Of a DNA stretch of 64,000 nt, positions 21,704 through 32,547 are shown one piece after another. Location: NCBI GenBank assembly GCA_032622095.1, contig CP136063.1, forward strand, positions 217,699,982 through 217,763,981. Direction: 5' to 3'. This DNA is from Siphonodentalium dalli (Eukaryota > Mollusca > Scaphopoda > Gadilida > Siphonodentaliidae). The notes under the pieces were generated by a model. The model was not told the origin of the DNA, searched no databases, and saw nothing but the letters and a program-made list of their open reading frames with translations. Position numbers and translations under genes: made by a program. Each line of letters starts with the position of its first letter. Position 1 is the first letter of the stretch.

Positions 21704-23890
21704 TGGAAAGCCTTTTTCACATGTATTAGCTAATTGCACATTAGCGTAAGTGAATTACAATTAAGCGTAATGTATTACACTCAGGTGTAATGCACACATA
21801 TAAAGCGTACTTCACTTACGCTTAACCGTATGATGTAGATAAAGCATTACTCCTATGAGTAATAGAATTATGACTAGTGTGCTTAAGCGTAATTGATTAA
21901 AGTGTGCTTAAGCGTAATTGATTTACGCTTAAGCTCACTGGTCATTTATTTTCATTGATAGATTAATTACACTTAATCATAAATGAATTATGCTTAAGCG
22001 ATTATACGAGAAGCCGTTTTCACATTTATTCTGATTCTGCTTAATCGCAAATCATTTACGCTTAAGTGTAAATCATTTGCACTTAAGAGCAAATCATTTA
22101 TACTTAAATACAAATCATATGCGCTTTAGCGGAAATAGTATGGGAGGCCCTTTTCACATTTATTATTTATTTGCGCTTAAGCGCAAATATTTGTGCTTAA
22201 GCATAAATCATTAAGCGCAAATATTTGTGCTTAAGCGTAAATCATTTGCGCTTAAGCACAAATATGTGTCTATCAATTTATTTGCGCTTAAGCGCAAATA
22301 CCTAACACTCCATTACATCCCTCTGATGTGAATGATTGAGTCCATCTCATATTATATTAGCATGGGCCCATAGTAATAACCCCATACAGACTCGAAATTG
22401 AAGAAAAAACATATTTCCATATGCATATCAGCATCTCTGTCCCTGGTGTCCCAAGATTTGGTGCCTCACTCCCAGAGCTCATGTATATTTTATTATCTCC
22501 TGCACAGATATATACCATTTCCATGGCCATAAATAGGGAATTAGGGGTTACTGGGGTTTGTTTGCTTCCCTCATATGGTGTACTCATTGACTTGAAGTTG
22601 GGGAAAAACCCCTATTTTCATAATATCAGCATCCCTGTCCCCAAGAATTTGTGTCGCCATCCCAGAGATATAGTATATTTTATAAAAGAGACATATCCTA
22701 CACAGATCTATATCATTTCCATGGTCATAAAACAGATCTTGGGGTTTCTGGGGGATTGTTTCCCTCATAATGGTGGGGCTATATCAACTTTAGTGATGTG
22801 TTTAGGCCTGTGCCATGTAAAATTAATTCAGGGGGGATCATTGCATATTGATTTTTATTTGGGCTTAAGTGCAAATGATTTGCGCTTAAGCGCAAATATG
22901 ATCTATTTGCTTAATTGCAAATGATAGAGGTTATTTGCGCTTAAGCGTAAATAAATAATAAATGTGAAAAGGGCCTCCCATATAATAGATCACATTTATG
23001 GCAATTTTATGCTAAAGCGCAAATATATTATTAGACACATATTTTTTGCGCTTGAGCGCAATTGATTTACACTAATAAATAATATATTTGAAAAGGCTGT
23101 CTCCCATGCGATTTCCTCTAAACTCAAATTTACTCTGGCAATAAGACATCAATCAAACATCGGTTTAGACTCCCCCATATACTATGAGATGGACTCAATT
23201 ATTCAGACAGAGGAAATCAGTTGGAGTTAGGTATTTGCTTAAGCATTATTCATATTAATTATGCTTAAGTGTAAATGAGTTTCGCGCTTAAGCGTAAATG
23301 AAGTACCCTTAAACGTAATTCATATACACTCTCATTGAACTCCCCTCAAGCTGAAATGGATGCAACCGCATTACTAATGCCAGTAACCTACATCAGGTTA
23401 TACCAATATACATGAGGTATATGGGGAGCCAAATTAACATTTAATAAATAATAGAGCTTAAGCGATATAATTGAGCTTAAGCGATATAATAAGGGAAGAT
23501 ATAATTGCGATTAAGTTCAATAAGGAAATATCTAATTGCGCTTAGCACAATAAGGAATATCTTATTGCACTTAAGCACAAAAAGGAATATCGTATTGCAC
23601 TTAAGCGCAATAAGGAATCTCTAAGCGCAATAAGGAATCTTCTTATTGCACTTAAGCGCGATAAGAAATATTCTTATTGCACTTAAGTGTAATTAGAGAT
23701 TCCTTGATTGGGGGGGGGGGGGCTTTAGCTCAATTATTTATTAAATGTTAATTTGGCTTCCTCCCATAGAGGTGAGATAGCTGATGAACCCAATTACACT
23801 CAAGCGTAATTCAAATGTATTACGCTGATCGTAAGTTAATTATGCTTAAGCATAAATAATTTATGCTTAAGTGTAATTAGCTACTATAAA
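21704..23890. repeat. Field of CTTAAG-centred palindromes with nested inverted arms
   Basis: At least 25 occurrences of CTTAAG in about 2.2 kb, mostly in palindromic phrases such as ATTTGCGCTTAAGCGCAAAT or TTACGCTTAAGCGTAA. Larger mirrored arms frame parts of it: GGGAGGCCCTTTTCACAT at 22142 against ATGTGAAAAGGGCCTCCC at 22964-22981; CCAAATTAACATTTAATAAA near 23428 against TTTATTAAATGTTAATTTGG near 23737; and TCCATCTCATA near 22341 against TATGAGATGGA near 23183. Each seems a separate foldback, partly nested. No coding frame. Confidence 0.85.
22418..22795 (+). repeat. Diverged tandem duplication (about 200 bp) inside the palindrome field
   Basis: Two direct copies, about 22418-22600 and 22618-22795. 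They share ATCAGCATC.CTGTCCC, CAGAG.T, ACACAGAT.TATA.CATTTCCATGG and TTTCCCTCATA. They occupy the core between the GGGAGGCCC arms. No recognised family. Confidence 0.65.
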
Positions 23891-24830
23891 GTGAATCTGG
23901 GATAAGGGGAGTACTCTAAATTGTTCTTTCGACCAGCTGTTTCTACCAATTAAAAAAAATTCTCATTTATTTTGAAACTAATGAAAGACAATGGTATCTT
24001 TTTTTACTAGTAATATTCATTATAAACTTGTACAAATCTGAAAACAAACAAAATTTTAATATTTAAGAAATTTAGAGTTCCCTCTCTTACAGCAGCAACC
24101 ACTATGCCAGGAAGACCAATCGATCTAGTTCAGGCCGATTGGGCTATTATAATTTATAGATCGATCGGTGGTTCATGCACTCTCTGCGTTTGAAATATTG
24201 CTAATAATTTCCATTTACATAAGTCAATAATGCCATTGCAGATAACTTCATCTTAAATTCGACCAAATGTGTTGACGTTTGATAAGAAGGGCAGGAATTC
24301 CCCGATTTGTTTATTTTCAATCGATGAGAAGCATGACGACCTGGATCAGCTGATCGGTTCGGAGGTGTGCCAATCGTATTTTGCATGCTGTGAATACCCA
24401 TTCACGCCTAAATTTGCAAACAATCCATTTATAACATATACACAGTGTGTACACTTTGTTAGTTGCCAATTAATTCTCGACATTTCAATTAGAAAACATG
24501 AGATATCGATGCAAAAATCAAGACATAATCACATTATCTAGTTTGTGTTTTGTTGAATCTACTTTCGGTTATCGACATGTCGGCTATTGTTTTGGCTGTT
24601 CTCTTAACCGTGCGTGCCAGCCGATCGTCGTTTTTCGGGCGGTTCCGATTTCTTCCGAATATAATTCCATGACCTCCACGCGATGATTCGCGCCGAAAAT
24701 GTGGTTGTATCTGAGAAGATTTCTTACTCTGACCGCAGTTTTCAACAATTTAATACGGGGCGAATACCGCATCAATAATATGCAACGTTGGGGTTTTATT
24801 TCTAGTTTTTTATGACCTTTCTTATGGTAT
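23891..24830. other. No gene recognised
   Basis: AT-rich sequence. Short frames at 24269-24541 and 24498-24686 show no family motif. Confidence 0.5.
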
Positions 24831-25250
24831 ATCGGATACAGGTCTGTCTGACATGAAATATATACCCACCGGGAGTGAAGCTAATGACTTTAAGTGAAAC
24901 GTTTGCTTTCTGATATATATTTTTGTATACAATGTAAAAGAGTAGCTGGTTTCGATGCTGTGGAATGTTTGGGGCGCCTCTGGGGAAGTGGTTTACGTCT
25001 ACTATTGTGAAAGGATACTCATCTAGTCTATCATATAATTTAGTTCTTTGCGGTCGGAACAATGGACATTCGAAAAAGAAGTGAAAGGCATCCTCGATCT
25101 CTGTGCCGCAATTACACACTGGGCTTTCGGCTATAAAGTTATCATACATATCTAAGCGAAGTTCACTGCAACCGTTGCGAATTTTAGAATGGATTATATT
25201 TTCTTTCCGACTCCCAGTTTGAAAATAAGGAGGTGGTTTTAGGGTCAAAT
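24831..25250 (-). pseudogene. LINE reverse-transcriptase C-terminal tail
   Basis: The minus strand reads PPPYFQTGSRKENIIHSKIR, then NGCSELRLDMY and a cysteine motif CNCGTEIEDAFHFFFECPLF. The pattern RxxNIIHSrlRxGCSxLxxDLY...CxCGxxEDxxHFFxxCPLY is the terminal domain of many CR1/Jockey-group LINEs in marine invertebrates. Only this tail is present; upstream sequence (25260-25660) does not continue an RT. It is a 5'-truncated copy, usual for target-primed reverse transcription. A related C-terminal motif ends the LINE at 45.5 kb. Confidence 0.75.
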
Positions 25251-25853
25251 CTATTTAGTTGAATGTATCAGCCGGGATTATCTGGGAAAAAATGCACAAT
25301 ATTATGTTTTACTTAAATATTCCATAATTGTACCAAGGTTCAGGGTGCTACATGCCCCCCACGGGTCGAGGGAATATGCAATGGTCAGTCCGGTAGCTTT
25401 CCGGGATAATATATCCGCCATGTTGGGGATCATAACTCTTGCGTTGTGGAAATCCCTGTGGCCATCATTGTATAAAGATAAATAGAAGACTGACAATGAT
25501 TTAAACAGATCGTCCACCCTTTGGGTTTTCGCACGAACAATTATTTTAAGCGGTCTGACGACTTCGTCCGAGTCAACAGCTCTGTGCACGTCCAGAGCTT
25601 GACTTACTGTGGTCAAACATAGCTGCAATGACTGGGTTGTCAGCGGACACATATTACATGTTTGTATGATCCATGTAAAACGCCAAATACACGATATTTA
25701 CAGATATTACACGCATATGTGTATCCACCCTAATTAGTCTATTCCTGATATATATAAGGTAGAAAAAAAGAGCGTGTGTTTACAAAATGAGAACAGTTGA
25801 AAAGTGGTAGTGACAACAGGTAACGATGGAAGGTGTTTTTTCCGAATATCTGA
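25251..25853. other. Unrecognised 116-residue minus-strand frame and flank
   Basis: An open frame at 25302-25652 (-) has no motif I recognise, and its frame differs from the adjoining LINE tail. The remainder is AT-rich. Probably non-coding. Confidence 0.4.
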
Positions 25854-26732
25854 GGGTGTGTTTACATTGGTGTAGATCTGTACACAGATCTGTGCGAGTC
25901 ACGTGTCGCAGATTATACTGTGATCACACTATGCTTACTGATTGTGAACGCGCGCTCATCAGTACTTTGGTAATTGCCAATTCACTATTAGTGGTGTCAG
26001 TTTAGGCCAGGCAAAAAAAAAAATGAATCAACTATCAGCAGACCAAAGCAGTTTATTCTTACACCAGTTTGTAATGGTTCGAAGAAAGAATGAAATTCGC
26101 ACGAGAACAAATAACAGGAATACACAATAAACAACAGTGTACACACATAGAAATAGTGCTACTTCATCTACGACCCCTATCACAGAAATGTGCGGAATTT
26201 CCCAATATAATCACAACTTCGTGAGCATATATAGTACATAAAATGACCTAGATTATATGCTGCGCTTGTCAACGTCGGTGATAGCGGTCTTGTTATGCTC
26301 TGCTTTTGCGGTCGCCCCGTTGTTCACTGAGTGTACTAAGGTATTACCAAACTACAAGAAGAACAAATATTAATAAGATATACTGTATATAGTAAAATCT
26401 TTACTTTAAGTACTTTGTCACCACACGCACCAGCACACAGGTTCTCGATTACACAGTGTGAAATACATGGGTTGAAATGACAAAGAAAGATTAAGCACGT
26501 TCGCCAAGCCCGAGTAACAATTAATCAAATCAGATTTGCCTGTCGCAATGCGGTGTCAGACTGATTCTCCGAAGAACTATTACTACGAAGGCCCACAACT
26601 CTGAAGACCCGATTCTCCGACGGCCCACAACTCCGAAGACCCGATTCTCCGACGGCCCATAACTCCGAAGATCCGATTCTCCGAAGATTTTGTTTTATCG
26701 GGGTATTATCGTTTACTAAATAGTGTACAGTC

Positions 26733-26923
26733 CAGTGGCGAAGCCAAGGGGTCCCAAAATTCCTACTGCCCCCATTAAACCTCTACTTGCTATTTCAGAC
26801 AATATGGGCCCCTACCAAAACATATCCAATGTCATGTAAACGCCCGGAAATCGTTCATGGGGCATCAAAATATTCAAACTTTTCCTGCTGCCCCACCTAA
26901 ATGGGAATCCTGGCCCGCCACTG
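26733..26923. mobile_element. hAT-like short element in the foldback core
   Basis: CAGTGGCGAAGCCAAGGGG at the left and CCTGGCCCGCCACTG at the right resemble CAGTGGCGGAGCCAGGG-type hAT termini. No clear 8-bp duplication. Confidence 0.5.
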
Positions 26924-27116
26924 ACTATACACCAGATACTAGCTATAACGTTACGTTGGCCCATGAGATGCCAGAGTAAAATGTACAGGGGTGAACGGGG
27001 AAGAACTTGTCCTTTTTCATATAAAAAATGAACTTGATTGCATCAAATCACCCCAATGCAGTCGGACATTCTTGCATCGTTTCGTTATAATATACCCGGT
27101 GCACACCAGTGGCGGC

Positions 27117-27204
27117 GCCAGGGTTCCCATTTAGGGGTGCACATGACATTTGACATGTTTTTTTGGGGGCGGTCTTCCCTAGGGCCCCATTGACACCGCC
27201 ACTG
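27117..27204. mobile_element. hAT-like remnant with CAGTGGCGGCGCCAGGG terminus
   Basis: 88 bp from CAGTGGCGGCGCCAGGG to ACCGCCACTG, again hAT-like in its ends. Together with 26733 it fills the loop of the foldback. Confidence 0.45.
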
Positions 27205-27239
27205 GACTGTACACTATTTAATAAGCGATAAAACATGAT

Positions 27240-27508
27240 CTTCGGAGAATCGGCCCTTCGGAGAATCGGCCCTTCGGAGTTATAGACATTAGGAGTTATG
27301 GGCGTTCGGAGTTATAGGCGTTCGGAGTTATGGGCTTTCGGAGTTATAGGCCTTCGGAGTTATGGGCTTTCGGAGTTATGTGTCTTCGGAGTTATGCGAT
27401 TTCGGAGAATCGGGACTTCGGAGTTATGGGCTTTCGGAGAATCGGGGCGTCGGAGAATCGGACCTTCGGAGAATCGGACCTTCGGAGTTATGGGTCTTCG
27501 GAGAATCG
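27240..27508 (+). repeat. 17-18-bp minisatellite (TTCGGAGTTATGGGCT type)
   Basis: About 15 units alternating between endings GAGTTATGGGC and GAGAATCGGNC. A cousin, TTCGGAATAGCGAACC, forms a short array at 54720-54835 in a different element. Confidence 0.9.
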
Positions 27509-27650
27509 CTACGTAACCCGCAATGCTTCGGTGTTGACCGTGACTTATAACGGACACGATTTTTGCTCACACGAACGAATACCGTTTTCTTTCTATGTGT
27601 ATTAACCCGTTTACACTGATATGCGTGTATAACTGTATACAGATATACAG

Positions 27651-28695
27651 CAATGTAAATACACACTGAAGCAGGTATATCAATGTAAATACAAACTGAA
27701 GCAGGTATATCAATGTAAATACACACTGAAGCAGGTATATCAATGTAAATACACACTGAAGCAGGTATATCAATGTAAATACACACTGAATCAGGTATAT
27801 CAATGTAAATACACACTGAAGCAGGTATATCAATGTAAATACACACTGAAGCAGGTATATCAATGTAAATACACACTGAAGCAGGTATATCAATGTAAAT
27901 ACACACTGAAGCAGGTATATCAATGTAAATACACACTGAAGCAGGTATATCAATGTAAATACACACTGAAGCAGGTATATCAATGTAAATACACACTGAA
28001 GCAGGTATATCAATGTAAATACACACTGAAGCAGGTATATCAATGTAAATACACACTGAAGCAGGTATATCAATGTAAATACACACTGAAGCAGGTATAT
28101 CAATGTAAATACACACTGAAGCAGGTATATCAATGTAAATACACACTGAAGCAGGTATATCAATGTAAATACACACTGAAGCAGGTATATCAATGTAAAT
28201 ACACACTGAAGCAGGTATATCAATGTAAATACACACTGAAGCAGGTATATCAATGTAAATACACACTGAAGCAGGTATATCAATGTAAATACACACTGAA
28301 GCAGGTATATCAATGTAAATACACACTGAAGCAGGTATATCAATGTAAATACACACTGAATCAGGTATATCAATGTAAATACACACTGAAGCAGGTATAT
28401 CAATGTAAATACACACTGAAGCAGGTATATCAATGTAAATACACACTGAAGCAGGTATATCAATGTAAATACACACTGAAGCAGGTATATCAATGTAAAT
28501 ACACACTGAAGCAGGTATATCAATGTAAATACACACTGAAGCAGGTATATCAATGTAAATACACACTGAAGCAGGTATATCAATGTAAATACACACTGAA
28601 GCAGGAATATCAGTGTAAATACACACTGAAGCAGGTATATCAATGTAAATACACACTGAAGCAGGTATATCAATGTAAATACACACTGAAGCATA
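27651..28695. repeat. 30-bp satellite array, about 35 copies
   Basis: Unit CAATGTAAATACACACTG plus AAGCAGGTATAT, repeated head to tail with almost no variation (single-base variants near 27691, 27790, 28360, 28604). The first unit overlaps the 3' end of the Harbinger-like MITE. Because 30 is divisible by 3, long open frames of up to 420 codons run through it on the minus strand (CIYIDIPASV repeated); these are artefacts. Confidence 0.97.
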
Positions 28696-28784
28696 TCTGT
28701 CAGCCTATCTTATATCTCCTGCAGAATCACAAAGACAGAATCTGGAAGCTCTGTTTAACCCTTTACCCAACAGAAGGGCCCTGT

Positions 28785-28853
28785 GCCAATGCATTCTCTT
28801 ATATATGCGAGTCGACCATAGGTCGCCTCGCATATATAAGAGAATGCATTGGC
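28785..28853. repeat. 69-nt hairpin module (1 of 13)
   Basis: Starts GCCAATGCATTCTC and ends with its complement. Stem: 27 perfect pairs, one T/C mismatch, 5 more pairs, loop ATA. The central part reads GTCGACCATAGGTCGCC. Confidence 0.95.
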
Positions 28854-28931
28854 TTAACACATTAAAAATTATAAAATTGTTAAAGAATGTAAGAAAAAAT
28901 GGTAAAAAGTGTTAAAAAAAAGTTTGTTTAG

Positions 28932-29000
28932 GCCAATGCATTCTCTTATATATGCGAGGCGACCTATGGTCGACTCGCATATATAAGAGAATGCATTGGC
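28932..29000. repeat. 69-nt hairpin module (2 of 13)
   Basis: Reverse complement of the hairpin at 28785, followed by ACAGGG, which mirrors CCCTGT before the first hairpin. The pair is therefore itself an inverted repeat. Confidence 0.95.
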
Positions 29001-29153
29001 ACAGGGCATAACTGTAACCATCACAATGTGGTCAATGAAACGGTTCCAATGATATCCATATTTGTATGGTGTTATTGAGACAGACCGAAGATATTTTAGG
29101 CTGTTGAAGCTTTATTTGGGCGTTTTTGGCCGGTTTGTTGGGTAAAGGGTTAA

Positions 29154-30193
29154 GTTGAATATTTTAGGCAGAACTGTTTGAAATCTTTTGGTCTCGATAG
29201 TTTAAATTCCCAACCAATATTTAGAGTAATTATTTTTCGACAAAGATTATTGTAGAATTTAATGGTTATCAATTGAAATTCAGACTCAATGTGCAACATT
29301 CTCAATCTGTTGTTTATAACTACTATTTAATTTTTTTTGATGGGGAGGGGAGTTGGGGAGGGTGTTGTCGCCGTCTTGTTTGCGTGGACAATAGAAATCT
29401 ATCTGATTCATGAATGAGTTATTATCAGCCTGCCCTGGTGTGTGAATTCATAACTGTATACACTCTTATGACAATGTGTAGGTTTTCTATACAAAATGTG
29501 GAGCCCTGATACACAACCATTATTAAAATTTCATCTTAAAGACTTAAACATATTTGTGTAGTATATGTGTAGTTTCATATTTGTACACAAATTGTGTAAC
29601 AAGTTTTACACATAAATGTGTAAATTTGTACACATTTATACACAACTGTGTGCATAAAATCTACACATATCCCTTACACATTTTGTGTAGGTTCCTACAC
29701 ACAAAGTTCGTAGACAGTAAGTTCAGTAGTCCGACCTGTGAGTTTAGTATTAAAGATATATGCAGATTTATATGTTAAATATTTCATGGCGTGGTATGTA
29801 GTATTTTGTTCTGTACTGTGTGATGTTTTGTTTAAAATGAACAAACCAGGGTCGTGGCGTGATTGCATAATATTAGTATTATTACAAGAATCATAACAAG
29901 AGTCTAAAGGCAGTAATGAAAGTTGTAACAAATAAATCCTCATACCATACATAACATACATACATACATACCTACATACATAATAAAAGGTTCCGGCATT
30001 GACAATCGACATTATTGCGCTGAACTCTGACGTCACTGCGCGTGCCGATAATACACGCGTGTCTTTCTAGAATATATGAGGCCGGGTGTAGGTGCAAATT
30101 CTGTGATAAATATATTTGTATATTTTACAATGTTATACAAAGCATACCCAATGCATATACCAGTTAAGATGGAACCATTGCAGTACTTATTAA
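29154..30193. other. No gene; TGTGTA-rich zone and CATA microsatellite
   Basis: 29540-29710 is crowded with TGTGTA and TACACA phrases, giving many short potential stems. A (CATA)n tract lies at about 29943-29983. No coding region is supportable. Confidence 0.7.
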
Positions 30194-30219
30194 CCCTTTA
30201 CCCAACAGAAGGGCCCTGT

Positions 30220-30288
30220 GCCAATGCATTCTCTTATATATGCGAGTCGACCATAGGTCGCCTCGCATATATAAGAGAATGCATTGGC
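30220..30288. repeat. 69-nt hairpin module (3 of 13)
   Basis: Identical by eye to the hairpin at 28785. Confidence 0.95.
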
Positions 30289-30357
30289 TTAACACATTAA
30301 AAATTATAAAATTGTTAAAGAATGTAAGAAAAAATGGTAAAAAAAGATTTTTTTTAG

Positions 30358-30427
30358 GCCAATGCATTCTCTTATATATGCGAGGCGACCTATGGTCGAC
30401 TCGCATATATAAAGAGAATGCATTGGC
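30358..30427. repeat. 70-nt hairpin module (4 of 13)
   Basis: As at 28932, with one inserted A (ATATAAAGAG) bulging the stem. Confidence 0.95.
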
Positions 30428-30764
30428 ACAGGGCATAATTGTAACTATCACAATGTGGTCAAGGAGCCGGTTCCAATGATATCCATATTTGTATGGTTCT
30501 ATTGAGACAGACCGAAGATATTTTAGGCTGTTGAAGCTTTATTTGGCCGGTTTTGGCCGTTTTGTTGGGTAAAGGGTTAACTGCATGGGGGTTTATTTTA
30601 TTGGAACAAGATTAGAGAAATATAGCTATGATAACACTCACTGTCGTTTCACAACTATTATTATTGGGCAAACTTTATTTTCCAAAAATAATTCGTATGA
30701 TCATTGTATTGTTTTAAACTCCCCCATGTAAGATAACCTATTCAATAAAGTAATTAAAACGGTA

Positions 30765-30835
30765 TATAACTTTATAACTATATAACTATATAACTATATA
30801 ACTATATAACTATATAACTATATAACTATATAACT
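30765..30835. repeat. 8-bp microsatellite (ATATAACT)n
   Basis: About nine head-to-tail units, uninterrupted. Confidence 0.95.
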
Positions 30836-31059
30836 TTTTGTGAAGTAATGCATTACTATGAATTATATGTAATGCAAAAAAGGACCAATTACAAATCACA
30901 TTTAAATACTTCAGAACAAGAGCATCGCTATGGTGTGGCAAAATACGCCCTTGAGCCATTTCGAATTGTACTACCGCAAAATAAAATAATAATACGAGCT
31001 CACAAAGAATATCCGATATACCTTAAATTTCAATGCCAAAATGCGGTCAAATTCAGTCG

Positions 31060-31625
31060 AAAAATGGCCGTAACTCCAGGGGGGGGGGGGGGGGGGGGGG
31101 TCGGAAATTTTTTTCAGGCACGTATGGCATTTTTTCCCTTTCGATCATTTTTTGTACCCACCCACCCCCACCGCCAAATTATTTTCCGTTTTCGGCAGTT
31201 TTTTCCGACCATTTTTTGACACCCACCCCCCTTTTAACACTAAAACAGAGATTTGCGGGTGGAAATTCACTGTAAACAGCTGTATATGAATTTCTGTGCA
31301 TACTATTTATCATGGATGTTAACATTGACATGTAAATAGGAATGAGTCATTTTGAAGTCATTCGGGCAAAAAAACATGGCTGCCAGCGGCCATCTTGGAT
31401 TTCAAAATTTGCAACAAAATACAACACGATAACTGCCTGCAGTCAGTTTGCAGTTAGAATTACATTATTTCTCTCATTCAAAGTGGGTTTGAAGCCCAAC
31501 TCATTGCCAAAACACTAAAAAACAAGCAGGATTTTTTTTTTTAGTTGCGGAAAAAATTGCTTGTTGGTGGCTTTGACCACCCACCCACCCCGGCATACGT
31601 GCCGGAATTTCCCCCCCCCCCCTGG
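31060..31625. repeat. Foldback with G-run and C-run ends
   Basis: Left end has CCAGG then about 20 G, then CAGGCACGTATGGC. The right end has GGCATACGTGCCGG, then a C run (about 31610-31622) and TGG. The arms are diverged but mirrored. Several CACCCACCCCC runs lie inside. Poly-G/C tracts may be assembly-sensitive. Confidence 0.55.
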
Positions 31626-32105
31626 TAACTCATGTTAAAAATAATTGAACAGAACATATATTCGATCTTGGCCTGTAGTTTTAGCTGGGAAACACACATG
31701 CTAGCTTTTGTTCAGATAAAATAATCCAAACTGGAGTTAGCGGTCGGAAACTGAAATGTTATGAAATCGGTCAAATTCTAAGTTGAAAAAGGGCCCTAAC
31801 TCATGTGAAAATAATTGGACGGAACCCATATTCGAAATTGGTCTCTATCTTTAGCTGGAAATACACATACCAAATTTGGTTCCGATAATCAAATAATTAA
31901 AACTGGAGTTATCGATCGGAAACCATAAATGTCAACAGATTGTCAAATTCTAAGTCGAAAAAGGGCCGTAACTCATGTAAAAATAATTGGACCCATATTT
32001 GAACTTGGCCTGTATCTTTAGCTGGGAAATACACACACCAAGATTGATTCAGATCAAATAATCCAAACTGGAGTTATCGATCAGAAACCAAACATGTTAA
32101 CGGAC
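31622..32105 (+). repeat. Tandem repeat, three copies of about 171 bp
   Basis: Units begin at TAACTCATGT (31626, 31798, 31969) and share AACTGGAGTTA and AAAAGGGCC.TAACTC. The array ends in CGGACGGACGGACAG strings at 32102-32155. Such AAGGGCC.TAACTC repeats are common in mollusc genomes from general knowledge. Confidence 0.8.
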
Positions 32106-32339
32106 GGACGGACAGCCGGGCGCCCATACAAACAGCCATATACGGACGGACGGACAGACATACTGATGTCATAATACGACATTTTTCAAAAGGGTGTATA
32201 AAAAGTAATGCTTTGTAATGCATTCCATTAGACATTACCATTACCCCAATGCCTGTTAGTCGTAATTAATTTGGTAGAACGCCCCTCGCCGATGGCAATA
32301 ACGGTCTCGCAGAATCCCTGGCAATTTACTACATATATA

Positions 32340-32547
32340 CAGTAATGCCCTAAGTAATCGACTGCTTAAACACAGCAGAATTATGGATAACTTTTCAGGA
32401 TTTAGTCGGAAATATGGCTTGTTGCCATTCATCGGAAAGCTCCCCCGCTTTCCGATGAATGGCAACAAGCCATATTTCCGACTAAATCCTGAAAAGTTAT
32501 CCATAATTCTGCTGTGTTTAAGCAGTCGATTACTTAGGGCGTTACTG
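32340..32547. mobile_element. Full-length palindromic MITE family F, copy 1
   Basis: 208 bp that folds into one near-perfect hairpin of about 100 bp arms: CAGTAATGCCC ... GGGCGTTACTG, flanked by TA (32338 and 32548). TA target suggests Tc1/mariner ancestry. The loop is CTCCCCCG, so the arms are almost the whole element. A diverged copy is at 38781-38955. Confidence 0.85.

Larger units (their letters stand above)
26552..27518. mobile_element. Foldback element built of 17-18-bp TTCGGAG repeats
   Basis: Flanked by an 8-bp duplication CGCAATGC (26544-26551 and 27519-27526) inside the Harbinger-like MITE. The left arm holds CTCCGAAGACCCGATT-type repeats (26570-26690). The right arm holds many TTCGGAGTTATGGGC / TTCGGAGAATCGG repeats (27240-27508) in the opposite sense. 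Inner arms TAGTGTACAGTCCAGTGGCG and its complement (26721-26740; 27197-27216) also mirror. 8-bp duplications occur with hAT, P and MULE-like transposases; no transposase is present. Confidence 0.8.
25854..27666. mobile_element. Harbinger-like MITE family E, copy 2 (interrupted)
   Basis: Second copy of the element at 17577-18565. Left end GGGTGTGTTTACATTGG; right end CAATGTAAATACACAC; TGA on both sides (25851-25853 and 27667-27669). It is split by the foldback at 26552-27518. Its last 16 bases are the opening of the 30-bp satellite that follows. Confidence 0.75.
28759..29149. mobile_element. Hairpin MITE type 1, copy 1 (CCCTTTACCCAACA ends)
   Basis: 391 bp between TTAA duplications (28755-28758; 29150-29153), with 14-bp TIRs CCCTTTACCCAACA. 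TTAA plus CCC-starting TIRs resemble piggyBac-group elements. Contains two 69-nt hairpins (28785-28853 and 28932-29000) facing each other across an A-rich spacer. It has no ORF. The 150 bp after the second hairpin are shared only with the copy at 30194. Confidence 0.88.
30194..30576. mobile_element. Hairpin MITE type 1, copy 2
   Basis: 383 bp, TTAA at 30190-30193 and 30577-30580, same TIRs and right-hand segment as the copy at 28759. Hairpins at 30220-30288 and 30358-30427; the second has one extra A in the stem. High similarity between the copies implies recent activity. Confidence 0.88.

Noticed and set aside
26733-27204. A single intact hAT element in the foldback loop
   Set aside because: Its flanks are inverted rather than direct repeats, and no transposase frame is present.
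27424-28694. Open frames of 420 and 375 codons on the minus strand
   Set aside because: They run through a 30-bp satellite; a period divisible by three keeps frames open. No non-repeat coding motif.
27651-28695. CRISPR-like array
   Set aside because: Repeats are directly adjacent with no unique spacers, in a eukaryotic genome; it is a tandem satellite.
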